From Gaertneriomyces semiglobifer (lineage: Eukaryota > Chytridiomycota > Chytridiomycetes > Spizellomycetales > Spizellomycetaceae), in the NCBI GenBank assembly GCA_025558075.1, contig JAHLKF010000016.1, positions 186,001 to 250,000 on the forward strand: a stretch of 64,000 nt of DNA. Reading direction: 5' to 3'. Positions 46,363 to 59,355 of the stretch are shown piece by piece. The notes beneath the pieces are model-generated. The model had not been told where the DNA came from and made no database searches. It worked only from the letters and a program-made list of their open reading frames with translations. The translations under genes were made by a program, and so were the position numbers. Every line of letters starts with the position of its first letter. Position 1 is the first letter of the stretch.

Positions 46363-49300
46363 TCACGCCGGTCCTGCCGGCCTCCAGACTGCTCTATTGT
46401 TCAATCCGTTGAATGGATGTGGTCGACTCCCAGATCGACCTTTAGGTTTATCGTTGCCCGACTCATATCGTTGGCGCAGTTGTTCCAACCTGCAGTCAAG
46501 GGTTAATACTCGCAAGTCCTCAGGAATCGGACATGCACACCCCACTCACTTGATCTGCCATGACTCATCTAACTCGCGCTTACGTTTCTTCCATTCAGCC
46601 TCCATTTTTTCCAAGCTATGCTTTTTGCTTCGCGCCAGATCGTCGCGCATTGTTTTGAGGGTATCCAAATACTTGGCTTTCATCTTTTGTAAGCTTTCAT
46701 GCAAATCTTGGCTATTACGATTTTTTGCCTGAAGAAGTGCATCATGGTGTTCAAGAGCCGCTCTTGCGATGGTTTCCTTACACGAGTCAACTTCATTCTA
46801 CATGATAGTTAGAGCAACAAACTATAAGCTTCGCGTTCCCCTGACATACCTGTAACTCGGCCACCCGCCGCTGTAGTTCCTCGACCCGCCTGAGTTCTAC
46901 TGCTCCTCCTGGCCGTTCCGATAATCGTGAACTGTTCGCTCTCGCGTATCGCTCTTTCTCTTCATTCAGACGTTGTTCGGCGGCGGTGTAGTCAGCCTTT
47001 AGTCGCTTGATGGCAAGATCGTACGCTTGAGCACATTGCTCCTTAAGCTTGGTCGTCACCTGCTGAATGTCTTGCCGATGCTTCTCCCGCAGTCGAAAGC
47101 GTTCCTCCTTGATATGCGATTTCAAGCGTCCGACTTCAGCTTCGTAATGGGCACGCAGTTCATCTGCACTTTGGTCATGCTCCCGATTGCTTTCCGTCGC
47201 TCGTATCCTGGAAACCCATTCCTCTAGCTGCCTGGGATATCTCTTCAACAATTCCGGCAGCGAAGCATTTGCGTCCGGAGCGGTATTCTTCTGTTCACGT
47301 CGCGTGGAATCAAGCTCAGAGCGGAGTGTCTGTAGCTGCCGTTCGTAATCGGATTGCATTGATTCCATCTGCTCTCGCAAGGCAATGCAGGTTTCCCGTT
47401 CAGCTTGGTATTGTTGGGAGAAATCCTCAACGGTTGGTTTGCGGGACTGAGCATGGAGGCGAGCTTCAAAATCGGCGATTTCGTCATCCCGACGGCGAAT
47501 GGTTTCATCGCGTTGCATCAAAGCCTTTCGTAACCTTTGCATTTCAGCTTCAAAATGTTCTCGCTCATCGGTCATTGTAACACGTTGCAGGCGTAGCTCC
47601 TCCCTCAGCTGATTTGTGGTATTCTCTTTCTCTAGTTGAATATCATGTATTTCCCGCCGGAGTTCTTGCAGCTCTCGCTCCTTCTGCGCAGTAAGTTCCT
47701 TCTTGATGCTGAGTATATCCAGTTCTTTCTCTTTTTGCAAGCTTGAGCGTATCGACGCCATCTGATCTTCGGCCATGCGTGCGTTCTGGAGTTGGGTCTG
47801 TAATGACTGAATTTCCTCTTGCAGATGTCGTCGCTTCACAGTCTCCTCCTGCCGTATTTGGCTCACCATTCTCTCATACTCCGCTTCGGCCTTCGTTGCT
47901 GCTTGATCGGCATCGCGTATAACAATCTCAATGTCATTATGCAGCGTTTCGTTTTCCTGTGCTAGCTTTTCGTTATCGTGTGTTAGCTGGTCATTCAGAG
48001 TGCGCAAAAGCTCATACTGCTGCCTGGCTTCCAAAAGCAGCCGATGGTAAGATCCCGCGTCTTGACTTCCTACACTGAAATGACTTCCCTGGCTGTAACG
48101 ACGATGAAGGTCTTCATTTGCAGATGTATAGGCATCAGGATGGACACTACTATTTGCACGAGGTGTGAGATGCTCGGCCACATCGGCATGGAGGTCGTAG
48201 GGTTCGTCATGGTATCTCATGGACGATCGGTTGCCGGGTTCCGCATCGCTGTATCCATCTAGCTTCGCCAAATCATGATCAAAAGAACCCTCGACTGGCC
48301 GAAAGTAACGGTCACCATCCCGTTGCGAAGTAATGCTGTGCCTCATTGCTGCATTGCTTTCATATCGAGTGCGGAAGATGTTCCCAGAGCTCGAGTTCTC
48401 GTGATAATCGTGCGTCGGTGGAACCGTTGATTGCCTGCTAGTACGTAATATATGTTGAGAGGCAGAATCAGCGCCCGGCTCATTCGAGGAAATCGTTTGG
48501 CGATTGTAAGGACTGGCTTCTTGGTGACCCAGCGACGAGTTGAATGGCGGGTCTTCACGATACCGGGCAGTCCCGTGTGAAACCCCCGTCAAATCCAGGT
48601 CAGTGAGGCCTTCCAATCCGGAAAAATCATGCTCAACGGGACCGTTCTCTAAGTTCTCTAAGTCGGTATCCAAAAGTTGAAGGGATGGTGCGTCTAACTG
48701 ATCGTCATCCTGGCTATTATGATCTCGTAGCCCATGCACCGATTCAGAGTCATAGATACTGTTTCTTTCAGATGGGGCGCGGCCGTCTAAATCACGGTTC
48801 GGGGACCAGCCGCCGTTGATGTCCACGCCAAAGTCGAGATGCTCATCAATGGAGCTCTGGCTATGATCTCGATCACCCACCGACTTTGAAGAAGTCAAAT
48901 GATTTCTCTGCTGCTCACCATGTCCGGGAGACGGGTAGTTGTGCGAATATTGCGTAAATGCCTCGTTATCCAAGTCGTCAACAAGCCTTTTGAACTCTTC
49001 GCCCACAAAACTTTCATCTAGTCCGCCATCCTGGACGAGCGATAGCCCTGCATTATTCCAAGATGGTCCGCTTGCTGATATTTGCTGTGGCGTCTTAACC
49101 ACGTCATCTTCCTCAGCCGCCCACAACTGATGCTTCGGCCCCATACCATCCGAGCGGTATGCGGAACCAGTTACAGCAGTGGGTAGATAGGGCCTCACTG
49201 GCGTTTGATAATCGAGTTGCGACCCCTTGTGATGAGCATCATGTCGTCGGGCTGATGAGGCAAAAACCGCTGGCGTTCGTGCTGCAGGAGTTGCATATAT

Positions 49301-49393
49301 TGAATCGGTCGGGCTGGCATGACCATACAAGCTCTCCGGCCCGCTCAACGGCGGGCCGCGAGGTGTCGATGTTGGGGGATGTGCCGTCAACAT
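46363..49393 (-). CDS. Large coiled-coil protein, possibly centrosomal
   Basis: Not recognised with confidence. Three exons (46850-49393, 46550-46797, 46363-46489) join in frame to 972 residues. Residues 1-430 are acidic, Ser/His/Asp-rich and probably disordered (one short conserved-looking patch is DESFVGEEFKRLVDDLDNEAF). From about residue 450 to 920 the protein is a near-continuous coiled coil (EKLAQENETLHNDIEIVIRD, KELDILSIKKELTAQKERE, RRVEELQRRVAEL), and it ends with a basic non-helical tail (KPKGRSGSRPHPFNG). The layout suits a centriole or spindle-pole scaffold, and it shares a divergent promoter (483 bases) with C2CD3, but the link is inference. A short exon upstream of the chosen ATG is possible. 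Confidence 0.6.
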
Positions 49394-49876
49394 CCTATCC
49401 ACCTTCCGCGCTATCCGAAAGACAGGCTACCCGGTCGGCACGTTCTGTTTTGGCAGGAATGCTTTCCGGTGTGAAGTATTCAAGAAAGTGACAAAGACCG
49501 CACGCGTGAGGTCTCTTGTCCGAAAAGCACAGTTCCTCACGATTTTTGCAGTTTGCAGCAGACTTGATCCCAGCTGGACACTTAGAAGCAGGTCCTAATT
49601 ATTTATTGATGAGGGATTTCTGTGGGTCATTGGGCGCATTGTGCATTGATCATTTTCGCTTTGCTTCAAGTGTTCATTAGTTCCTCAATCTGTATCCCCA
49701 TGGCGGTGGGTATTAAATACTAAGGTGGTTTTTCGTTGGCGTTGCCTGGACTGCGGCCTTCTGGATGAAAGGTATTTAAGAGTAGTGGCTTGCCGTGCTA
49801 CTGTTTTTGTACGTTGCTAACGAATGGAAATCTTTTTCTGCTTGCGGGACAATGTTAGATCCACGCCTGCACAAGC
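49394..49876. promoter_or_regulatory. Divergent promoter, coiled-coil gene / C2CD3
   Basis: There are 483 bases between two divergent start codons of proteins that may both act at centrioles. No clear TATA box or RFX-type (X-box) palindrome was recognised by eye. Confidence 0.45.
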
Positions 49877-52800
49877 ATGCTTTCTCCTTCGAGCATACCG
49901 TCACCTCCATCTTTGACCTCACTTCCCCCGAAAGTAGATGGCCCGGTGCATTATATTTTAAATGTTGAGGTTAGCAGGATTGCCTGGACCAACTTACCGA
50001 CACTAGGGCGTGATGCAACGCGCGCAATTGGTTGGCGCGTTCACCTGGTGTGGTGGGGTGAGGATGGACCAGGAACGACCTTTCACCCGGAATATGTCGC
50101 AGAGGGCTCCTCCAGGGATTATTCAGATAACATAATAAAGTCGGCCATTCCACTACCGCGAACACCAAGTGGACGACTGTATCCGAAAGAGGCAGTGTCA
50201 GCGGCGGCAACAACATCGCGGCGAACGCGTGCTCGCTATCCGGTGCGATGCTCGAAGCGACAGCTTACTGCTTATTTTTGTGATATGGGCACGCTGGATC
50301 TGATCGTTACCTTTAACGACCGCATAATGGGTCATGTGCTTGTCAACAATTTTTCACCGCTCGTAAGCTCCGATTCCCTTCCTATCGTAGGAAAGTTCCC
50401 CATCTACCAACTTAACGACGAAACTCTTGAGGCGCCTGGTGCGCGTGAGAAAGTGGGCGATTTGTATATATCCATCACTTTGGAAACCACGGCTGCGAAA
50501 GTTACGTCCCGCCGACTAAAAGATTCGTTGGATAGTCTATCACAAATGGAATTGTCCGACAATCAGGTGCAAGCGGGTCACCCTTATATAGGCTCGTCCA
50601 AACCGAACATGGAATACTCAGAGACTGGCTTGACCGTCACCCCCCCTGGATCAGTCGAACATAGCGCCTTCGTAGAATCTCCTCCTGCGAAACAACTGCT
50701 ACGCACTGACCGCTCTCACGGATACGCTGGAGGTAGGTGCTGTTGGCGTACCTCAACAGATCGCTTGTCCAATCTCAATTAACGCTGCTGGCTCAATCAG
50801 GTACTGAGGGTTTCGCGCTGCCTCCTTTATTACCTTCTCCAGAACAAAGCAGGGAAGAGTCTCACTTGCTGGCTCAAGCTAGGCGTTCCTCCCCGCTTGT
50901 GGAAAATAAGGAGAATACAACATCGAGGTTGAATGGGGAACCGTTCAGCGCGGAATCTAGTTCGAGGATGGTCCCAGCGGCTGGTTTAGAGGTGTCTGAC
51001 TATACGGGTGGCACCGCCCATGTTGTGCCTTCAAGAGAGGACGTGAGTTCGGATTTGGATGAACTTTACGACGTCAACGATGAGCTCTCCGGAGTGGGAT
51101 TGAATGATAACGACGACACTCAATCAGATATTTTAGAAGACGACTTGATTATTCAAGCCCTGAATTCTACAGCGGGCGCAGCCCTATTGCCGAATAGCCA
51201 TTGGGGACATGAATCATCTACTGATGCTGACGCTGCGGCGAGCGACACAAGCGGGTCGTCAAGTGATTCGTCACGAAATGATAGCCGAACGGTAGACTTG
51301 AGTGCTGATGAGCAAAAGTGTCGAGCGATTCTGGGCCCCACGCGACGGCATCCCGTCCGTGCAAGGCCACCGTCACCTAAGCCTCAAGCACAACCTCAAC
51401 CTACACTTCCTACACTTCCCATCGGTGTTTTAACGTTTCTGGGACGAGTGCAATCCATTTGCATAGCCATTAAATCGCTTGATCTAATTCCGGAATCTGT
51501 TCCTCACAACCCAGCAATGTTCTCAGTGGAATGCGGTATGATTTTGCAAAGTACTGTAGCAGTCAGCGTGGTTAAAGCGTCATCGGCGACCTTGCCCAGA
51601 CTTACGCATTCACGAATTGCTAGCCGCCGATTGTACGCTCGTGGAGATGTTCATGGGTACAAAGTCGTCTTTGAACATGAAGAGGTGCTACCGTGTGTAT
51701 TTGATGCACCTTTGGTGGAAAGGTGGCTTCAAAGCACTCTCACCTTCAAAGTAACAGCATCTCAGAAAATGTATGGCGCGAAAGGCATGAGCCATAGAGA
51801 AGCCTGGATTGCCATAGCCACTCTCAAATATCAGGACTTGCTCGACGCTACGGATTGCAGGATAAAGGCTTGCATTCCTGTGCATCTGAAATCCGCCGAT
51901 GCGGATGCGACCCGTTTGAAAAGGATTCAAATATATTCAAATGCATCTGATCGAATCAGTCAGCGTTCTAGTCGGCGACCCTTCATTGGAACCTTAGCTG
52001 TCACCTTGGACCTGCGTCAAGAGCCCGTGGCACACCGAGCACCGTCTCCACCAGCACCGGTGATGCAGTTGCGGGACGGTAAAAATGTGGCTGTTGCGCA
52101 TGATGATGTAGAGGCGACGCAGTCCACTAAGATAAGTCAGCAAGTCTCGTCCGTTGCCCATTACTTCAACTTGAACATTTCGACTGCTCGTTCACTGGCG
52201 ATTCCGCCAGATGTGGATAGCCATGGCGCTCTCTTGTCCCTATCGGTGCGACTTTTCTCATGTCCTGATACACCCATTTGTACCCGCCCCATTGCCTACC
52301 GACCGCCTTTTGACTCAGCAACCGGTCTTATACACGATCCGGCTGATTTTGGATTCGATCATACTGTTCCGATTGTTCTTACCAACGACTTCTTGGAAGT
52401 TAATCTGAACAAGCCGCTGATCGTAGAAGTTTGGAGACTTGGGCCTAAGGGAGCAGTCCTCAACGATCGGAATGTTGCTGACTGTCGTCAGATGGGAGAA
52501 GAGCTACTTGGGTTGGTACGGTTGCCTCAACAGCACTTGTTGCGCTTAGCAGCCTCCACATCTGGGCAGCGTTCTACTGACGACTTACCAATCATGCTAC
52601 CGGACGCGGAGTATGCCATCATTGATCCGTTTTCTGGAAATCCAAAGGGCTGGTTAAAGGCTTCTCTAGCCTTAGGAACCTGGACACAAATCAAACGCCT
52701 ACGAACACCGACGTCAACAAATCCGCGCGATGCGCCCGGTAGTGTTGAAAATGCGAGCCAATTACCTGCCGAAGCTGCAACGACAGCAGAACGCATAAGC

Positions 52801-55800
52801 AACGATGAGCACGATATATCAGAAGTATCCGCAGATGAGGGACGTTCCAAGCCTGTTGCGGAAAGCAGTGGGGCCGATACTTCGACCGACGATGCGAGCG
52901 TGGGGCATATTCCCGCAGAATGCGCTTTGACTGTGTACTTTCATCAGGCGTGCGGATTGAGAGCCTTGGTACATCAAGACTTTGCTCAGTCACATGACGC
53001 GCCCTCTACGTGCGTCAGGTTTCGATTTTTTCCTGCCAATGTTGCTCACATTGCGGAGGATGATAAGCAACGGAGTGCGATTTGCGAGGGAGACAGTGAG
53101 ATTGAGACCGAGGTAGTAACCTCGTTCGCTCCGCGATACGATGAATCCGTAACCGTTACCTTGCGAGGCATAGATACTGCGATATTGGGATGGATGAAAA
53201 CAGGTGGCGAAGGATATGGGGAAATTTGGTTGAAGTCGAAAAGTAGTCATGAGCTCGATACCTTGCTAGGCACCTTCAATGTACCTTTGCGCGATATCTT
53301 TAGGCGACCATACGGCGTGGTTCGGCATTGGTACCCAGTGACCGCTGCCAACGAGAGCAAGATAGGGCATGGCATTCACGCCGCTATCAACATGTCATTG
53401 GCCTTCAAGACTGGCTTTAAACTCGGTCCCGAAGCCGCACAAACCAAATACACTCTCGGCTGGACGCAACTGCATGTTGAAATCCTCAACGTATCCATGG
53501 CGAGAAGCGACATTAAAAAATATAGCGAAAGTCGCATCTGTGCTCGGTGGTGGTGCCCATATTCTGAAGGAGGTTCCGGTCTCACTGAAGAACTGTACGA
53601 GTCACCGACGGTCAAACTTCCCGAATCCTTGAGCGGTGATAAAATTGACATTCCTTTCCGATACTCAAAAGTGGTGGACCTTGAGGTCACCATGGAGAGT
53701 ATACAATGGTTTCAAAAGCAGTTTGCAGTCGAATTTTGGTTGGAATTTGACAACTACGAAGCGCGACGCTTGATTGGCACTGCGTACCTTGATCTATTTG
53801 ACCTTATCCAAGATGCGGCAAATGACAAGCATCCTCAGGGCAAAAATGCAAGAAACACAATTTTGTGGGTTCAGAAAGAGTTGCCATTGATAAATCCCAC
53901 AAGCGCGGATATTGCAGGAGTCAATGCGACCGTCAGAATAGGGGTGTCTCCGGTGGGCAATAACCATGCAAACCTTTCGACTAGTGTAATTCGCAGAGAT
54001 CGACGCCAGTCACATGGTGTTGGTAATCGGGGTATGGACTCAGCTCGGAAAAAAGAGCATAGAAGGAACACCATCGACGACACGGAGAACTATGTGCCGA
54101 TTGATATTACCGTCGAGCGCGCCATGAGCCTTCCGCTAATGACCGATCCTTTTGCCCTTCATCGACCGTCACCGTTTGTGGAGACTGACAGCCGTAATTT
54201 AGTCCCGCCGAGCACATTTGTAACGTACCAATGGTACCCTACTGGAGATGAAGATAAAGCGACTGCAGTGCAAACCGTAGAGACCCCAATCAGACCCGCG
54301 CAGACGCAACCTGTATGGAACCACACAAGCCGGGTACTGCAAGCCAAAAGCAAAAACGCTCTGCTGCAGATGAAGGCAGATAAGACGATCTCATTCAAGG
54401 TGTGGCACGTCGCGGACTTGACAGTCGGAGGCCGGCACTTGAACGGCATGGGACGCTTTTCGCCTAGTGAGAAAACCGCAGAACTTATTGGAACGGCAAG
54501 TGTTGGGTTAGCAGGCTTTTTTGGAGGCCTTAGAGAGATCTATGGGTGGTACCACGTCGTTGATGAGCGGGGCGCAATGAAAGGGCAGATAATGGTGCGC
54601 ATTCGCCCTCTAGAAAGTATACCAACCCTTCTGCACGATATCTGCGGGATATTGAACCCAATCGTCCCGAGTGGACGCAGACCGTTAGCGGATGCATGCT
54701 GCAGCATATACGGGGGACACACCGCGGGGCACGCGAGTACCCAGAACACCACTCATCCTCGAGCCCCCGTGAACATAGATGCATTCTCTATGTCTAAAGA
54801 CAGCACCGCGCGGTCCACGCACGATGCTCAGATCGAGAATGGGGCTTGGCCCTCTGGTCAACGAGAACGGCGAAAGGTCGAAAGCCAAGTCGACTCTCTA
54901 CCGCAAGATCCTGGTAGAGAGGACAACAATCCATTTTCAGGCAGTCAAACTGAAACTCGTAAGGGTCATGATGATGCCGAGCAAGATCCATTGCGAAGTA
55001 GTCTCATGCAAAAAATGGTGCAGCTGGAACAGTTGAGCCGGCAACTTGAAGCTAGAACTGACATGCTTCGCATGGATATAGCGGAGCTGGGTGTAGATAA
55101 TGCGCCCCCACGGGCGGGCCAGTCTCACTTACATCGTTCCACTGAGCAGGAGCCTTCACTTACAATCGCAAGTTACGTGCCCGAACCACCAGCAGCCACG
55201 ATTGGTCTGTCGCCGCCCCAAGCGCGTCCTTGCTCGTTTTCTGACATAGCGCCTGTTGTGGCGACACCTCCAAGGCCGAATTCAGCACAATCTTCCGGCG
55301 TCCATCCAGATTATGCAAGTCATGGATTCTATGCGCACCATGATGAGGACGTGCTTATCTCATCCCACAATCGCTCCCACGTAAATTCCGATGTCCAACC
55401 CAACGAAAAGACAGAAGCTACTGCTAGCCCACAATCCAAAAGTGGTGCCTCCGAAGCATCACCGGAACTTGAATCCCGATTAGATCCGCTAAACCGATCC
55501 GAGCATTCCCAACACTTGCATCTAGACCATTCCCGAACACTGGCGTCACTACGGAGCAACTCACCTTCACCGCAACCATCTACAATTAAAAGCTTCTCCC
55601 CTTCGTCTCCACCGCGACCCTCCCTTCAGGATTCTTCGCCCTCACCACGAGACGATGATTTACTGGAGAGACACAAAGCCGATACCAGTCATATCACTTC
55701 CATTGATGACAACACGCATGATAATTATCAGGCGATCAACGACGGTCGAGATCAGCATCCTATCCTGCCTGAACATTCGCCGGTGCATTCCATCCGCCGC

Positions 55801-56283
55801 GCCAGTTTAACGACCGGGGGTACCGTTCTGCCATTTGATAACAGGCTGGAAGAAAAAGTCGACACGGATGACGAAGATATCTACGACATCTTGGCGTACA
55901 GACGAATGGCTGCTGCAGCTCTAAGATATGATGAAAGCGCACCGGCTCATAGCTCAAGTTATGGCCATTACAAGACCAAAAAGGATTCTTCGTCGACGAT
56001 AGATAGACCGTCGTTGCGAAAGCATCCAATTGCCACGTACGATCCATTCGGTCTTAGAACAGCAACGGAGCCGATAGGACTCAAAGGACAAGCGATTCAT
56101 ACCGTTCTGGAAACTGGTTCAACGTGGAGAGCGCGCCTCGCAGCGGCAAAGCAAGACGCCGAACGCAACAGGGGTGCCTCCAAAGATTGGCGAGCCTCTT
56201 TGAGTGAGCGCATAGGCGCTGTCAGTAAAGAAGAGGCTAATAGGATTGAAAAAATCTTTGGAAAAGCACGATCTGAAATGTAA
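49877..56283 (+). CDS. C2CD3: C2CD3 homologue, centriole distal-end / ciliogenesis protein
   Basis: C2CD3 is a centriolar protein needed in animals for distal appendage assembly and ciliogenesis. Two exons (49877-50732 and 50801-56283) give 2112 residues, close to the animal protein. The N-terminal domain is clear: VHYILNVEVSRIAW, VHLVWWGEDGPGTTFHPE, ARYPVRCSKRQLTAYFCDMG, a typical block of this family, and VGDLYISITLE. Further C2-like beta-sandwich regions start near residues 494, 735, 992, 1172 and 1382 (for example LHVEILNVSMARSDIKKYSES and IDITVERAMSLPLMTDPF). The last 600 residues are low-complexity with Ser/His-rich stretches, a short coiled coil (KMVQLEQLSRQLEARTDML) and a C-terminal helix (EEANRIEKIFGKARSEM). 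Its presence is a strong sign that the organism builds centrioles and flagella. Confidence 0.92.
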
Positions 56284-56594
56284 TAATATAATAACGAGCA
56301 ATGTAGTGAGCACAGATGGCCGCTTGTCAACACCTCCCATATGGATAATGCAGGTTCTTTAATGAACATAACCGTCGTCCGTCATGTGCCATGCGAGCCC
56401 AGAAATTGTGCAAAGTCCACTAATGCGATCCCGCTCTACCATCATAGGCGAGGCGGTAGATGTCAGGGTACGTCCAGTTCCGAACCCGAGCGAGCAGTGT
56501 ATAGGGCCTGAGTGCAGTGCCGGCGGGGAGTGCGATGGTCGAACGCCTATCCCACCGCCCTTGCATTGTTAGTATGTCCATTAAGCGTGGTCAG
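56284..56594. other. Gap between C2CD3 and the left inverted repeat
   Basis: There are 311 bases with C2CD3 3' sequence and no recognised feature. It ends at the inverted repeat that opens the unusual 3.8 kb segment. Confidence 0.4.
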
Positions 56595-56640
56595 ATATTC
56601 AACCCTAGCAATAGAGCGTTGCTAAATGAGTTTAGCAACG
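56595..56640 (+). repeat. Left inverted repeat with perfect hairpin
   Basis: It shares ATATTCAACCC, a short variable gap, and AATAGAGCGTTGCTAAA with the reverse complement of 60398-60445. Its inner half (56617-56640) is itself a perfect palindrome: CGTTGCTAAA, loop TGAG, TTTAGCAACG. Confidence 0.85.
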
Positions 56641-56761
56641 TTTTCGTGTTGCGAAACGCAAACTACCCACCAGCGACGTGTGCAGTTCACAAGTTCGTCT
56701 GCACATTAGTGCATTGAAAACCTATCAAAGTATTACCTTTGAAGGCTTCAATCATTTTCAG
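56641..56761 (-). other. ITS1-like continuation of the rRNA fragment
   Basis: Read on the minus strand this follows directly after the 18S 3' terminus (…TCATTA) and lies where ITS1 would start. I cannot match it to a particular ITS1. The possibility that the left hairpin itself derives from ITS1 cannot be excluded. Confidence 0.4.
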
Positions 56762-56830
56762 TAATGACCCACCGCAGGTTCACTTACGGTTACCTTGTAA
56801 CGACTTTACTTCCTCTAAATGACCAAGTTT
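56762..56830 (-). rRNA. Truncated 18S rRNA 3'-end fragment (non-functional)
   Basis: On the minus strand the 69 bases read like the last part of 18S rRNA: the AAACTTGGTCATTTAGAGG stretch, a GTCGTTACAAGG-like segment, then GTGAACCTGCGG and TCATTA. It is degenerate (for example one T is missing in the run before the ACAAGG segment, and the bases just inside the terminus differ). Beyond 56831 the match to 18S stops abruptly, so only the end of the gene is present. It must be a captured or pseudogene copy of rDNA. Confidence 0.85.
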
Positions 56831-57511
56831 GCCCAAGTCGTAGCTGTTGCCAGCAATGATAAACTCTCCAATTCAACCTCGACGCTAGCGACCTCGCTAT
56901 CTTGGACGCTGCCAACACGAAGCTGCGAACCAGCAACGGCCCCTGTTCGGCCCTCTGTTGAGCCTTCCGCTTCAGCCGGATCAATCGGTCTGCTTTGCGC
57001 TGTTGGATGGATTCCAGAGACCATTCTACGAAACATTACAGACATAGGATTCCACCTACACAGCGCCAGACGGAAATCTGAAAGAGAGAGTGAATCATCC
57101 TGCGCAGAGCGCGCGATCAGCATTGAGCCTTGCTGTTAGCTGGTAGTCTGCTGGCAAAGGTACTGCTTGCTGTTCAAATTCACATCCGGTTGCGCAGACC
57201 GGGCTATGTACATTTGATTACAGTGAGCAAGCTGTCTGTAGACAAGTTTCAAATAGTCATTCTGCAAACAATACCACTTAGTAGATCCAAATCCTTAATA
57301 TTGCCACCGCTACCGCTACCGCCATGACGCCCTACTGCCTCTCGCATGTCTCTCTATTCCGCGACGAACCTCAATTGCTGATCTGGAAATCGCAAGTTGC
57401 CAGTGTAATCGATTAAGATGCGTTTATATATCAATAACCATCATCAACAAACATTTGTTAGCAGAAAGCGTAAGCACCCCTCGGGATCGAGCAAGGACGT
57501 GAACGGTACTT

Positions 57512-59316
57512 TTGCAGCAGTGTTTTCTCACGAGGTACAATGGACTGACAGGTGTTTCGTTAAACGTGTGCCTTTACCGCTTAGCCGAAGAGCCGCACGT
57601 TATCGTAAAACGACGTCCATCATCTGCCGGCCACAGAGTTCCTTTAACAGATTTCAAGACGCTGTCACTCCACGCCCTGACAGAAATGATTGTCGACCAG
57701 TATGGTGGAACGCTCTACGCTCCTCACCCTCTAACTCTTATCGATGCTGATCAGAAGCCAATCAGCCAGGATGCAGTAGCCAATCAACAGACGGTGTACA
57801 TCTAGAATGGTAATTGCTTTCGCCACCATCTCATCGAAATGCGCTGCTCATCAGTCCTTCTGTCACTTGGTAGCGTCACGGGCCATGCCTGATTATTGGA
57901 AAGCCCTTTCAACCGTACAAATCAGCAATGGGTTCGTCACGCTACCTGCAGATTGCTATTTTATGGGAGATTCGTTTTTGCCCCAGTCTATGATGGTTCG
58001 CGAGTCATACAATCGTATGCTTTTGAAGATTCGCCGTGTCTTGCCGCAGGGGAGAGACCCTCGGAGCATTAGCGGCGTTCTGATCACTGGCACCCCTGGG
58101 ATAGGAAAGTCTTTTTTTGCTTATTTTGTGTGTCACACAATCCTGAGTGAGAATCCCGCTGCAACCCTTGTATACGAGTTTCCGAACGACCACTATCGCC
58201 TACTGATGAAAGAGGGTGTTCTCACTCAAGAAAGCTTGTCGAACTCCTGCGAGGAAGAGCTAGGCGACCCCGACACGTGGTACATATGTGATGGTGTGAC
58301 CCCGCGATATGCTGGAACCTTGGCAAGAACCGTACTAGTGGCCTCGACAGATCCAGGAATCTACAAAGGCTGGGTGAAACATCGCAATGTGGAAACGTTC
58401 TTTATGCCGTTATGGAGGTTGGAAGAGTTGCTGCAGCTGCTCGGGTCAATATGCAGGACGCTCTTTATCCTCGGAAGATGTACTGAAGCGTTTCCAGCGA
58501 TTTGGTGGTGTTCCACGATACGTCTTAGAGAAATATCGGGTTCGCAGCGCAGAGCAGGATTTGGAGAGGGCGCTTGGTCAAAGTGATTTGGATAAGGCCA
58601 TGTGTACCATCGGCGCTGTGGGAGCCTCGCCAACCATTAGTGATATGGTGTTGCACATTGCTGTAGATGAAGGACTTGATCGTTCTCCTGGAAGTGATGA
58701 TGGAGCTGCTGATCCTGACGCTTACCTGGATACACAGTACGTGGACGCCCATTATATTCCCGCCAGCGAGTACGTTTGTAGACGCATCACCGATTATCTA
58801 GTCCAGCGTGGAAAATTGACCTTGAAGAGTTTTGTCCTTGCGTCGGGAGATATGTCGGCAGCTGCTTCGTTTCGGGGAAAACTTTTTGAAAGCTGGGCTC
58901 ATGATATCCTTTGTCAAGGCGGTCGGTTTCCTACAATATCTTTGGAGGACTCTTCGAAAGACGACATCGTTCTTCCCAAACGCGAGATCCATCGGTTCCG
59001 TAACGTATCAGAGATTGAAGCTGGAAAATACAACATTCCCATGTCAGACAGCTTTGGTGCGGTTGATGCGACATCTGATGAGGGACTCTTTCAAATGACA
59101 CTCAATTTGGACCATGGAATCAAGGCCAAGAAGCTTGCAGACTTGGAAGGGCATGTTGAAACCCATAAGTTATACTTTGTGGTTCCCGAAGATATGCTCG
59201 ATCGGTACAAAACGCAACCTTTTCTTGCCGTTGACGGCTCACGCAAAGTCAAGCTGTCCCCGTGGGTTAAAGGAATAAAGCAGTATGCGCTAGGTGTTCG
59301 CCTAGACATGGCGTGA
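57512..59316 (+). pseudogene. Crinkler/RHS-like P-loop NTPase gene with broken frame
   Basis: Resembles Crinkler (CRN)/retrotransposon-hot-spot-type proteins known from oomycetes, some chytrids and trypanosomes; the activity is not established here. The first part (frame open 57512-57805) is a compact beta-rich block (VCLYRLAEEPHVIVKRRP, LSLHALTEMIVDQYGG). An intron GTGTAC...CATCAG leads to the NTPase part with Walker A GTPGIGKS, ATLVYEFPN, WYICDG and a Walker B-like region. FGGVPRYVLEKY and the C-terminal LFQMTLNLDHGIKAKKL and HKLYFVVPEDMLD blocks fit the family. The frame shifts between about 58440 and 58490, inside this conserved region, and no GT-AG intron of normal size repairs it. Upstream, MTPYCLSHVSLF... 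(57324) reads into the same frame but is stopped by TAA at 57414. An assembly error is possible. Confidence 0.6.
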
Positions 59317-59355
59317 GATTTCCGATGTTGTTTGTCTGGGTGCAGGACTTGTATA

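Noticed and set aside
56819..57139. Plus and minus frames of about 100 codons beside the 18S fragment
   Set aside because: One starts inside rRNA-derived sequence and the two are mutual antisense shadows without family resemblance.
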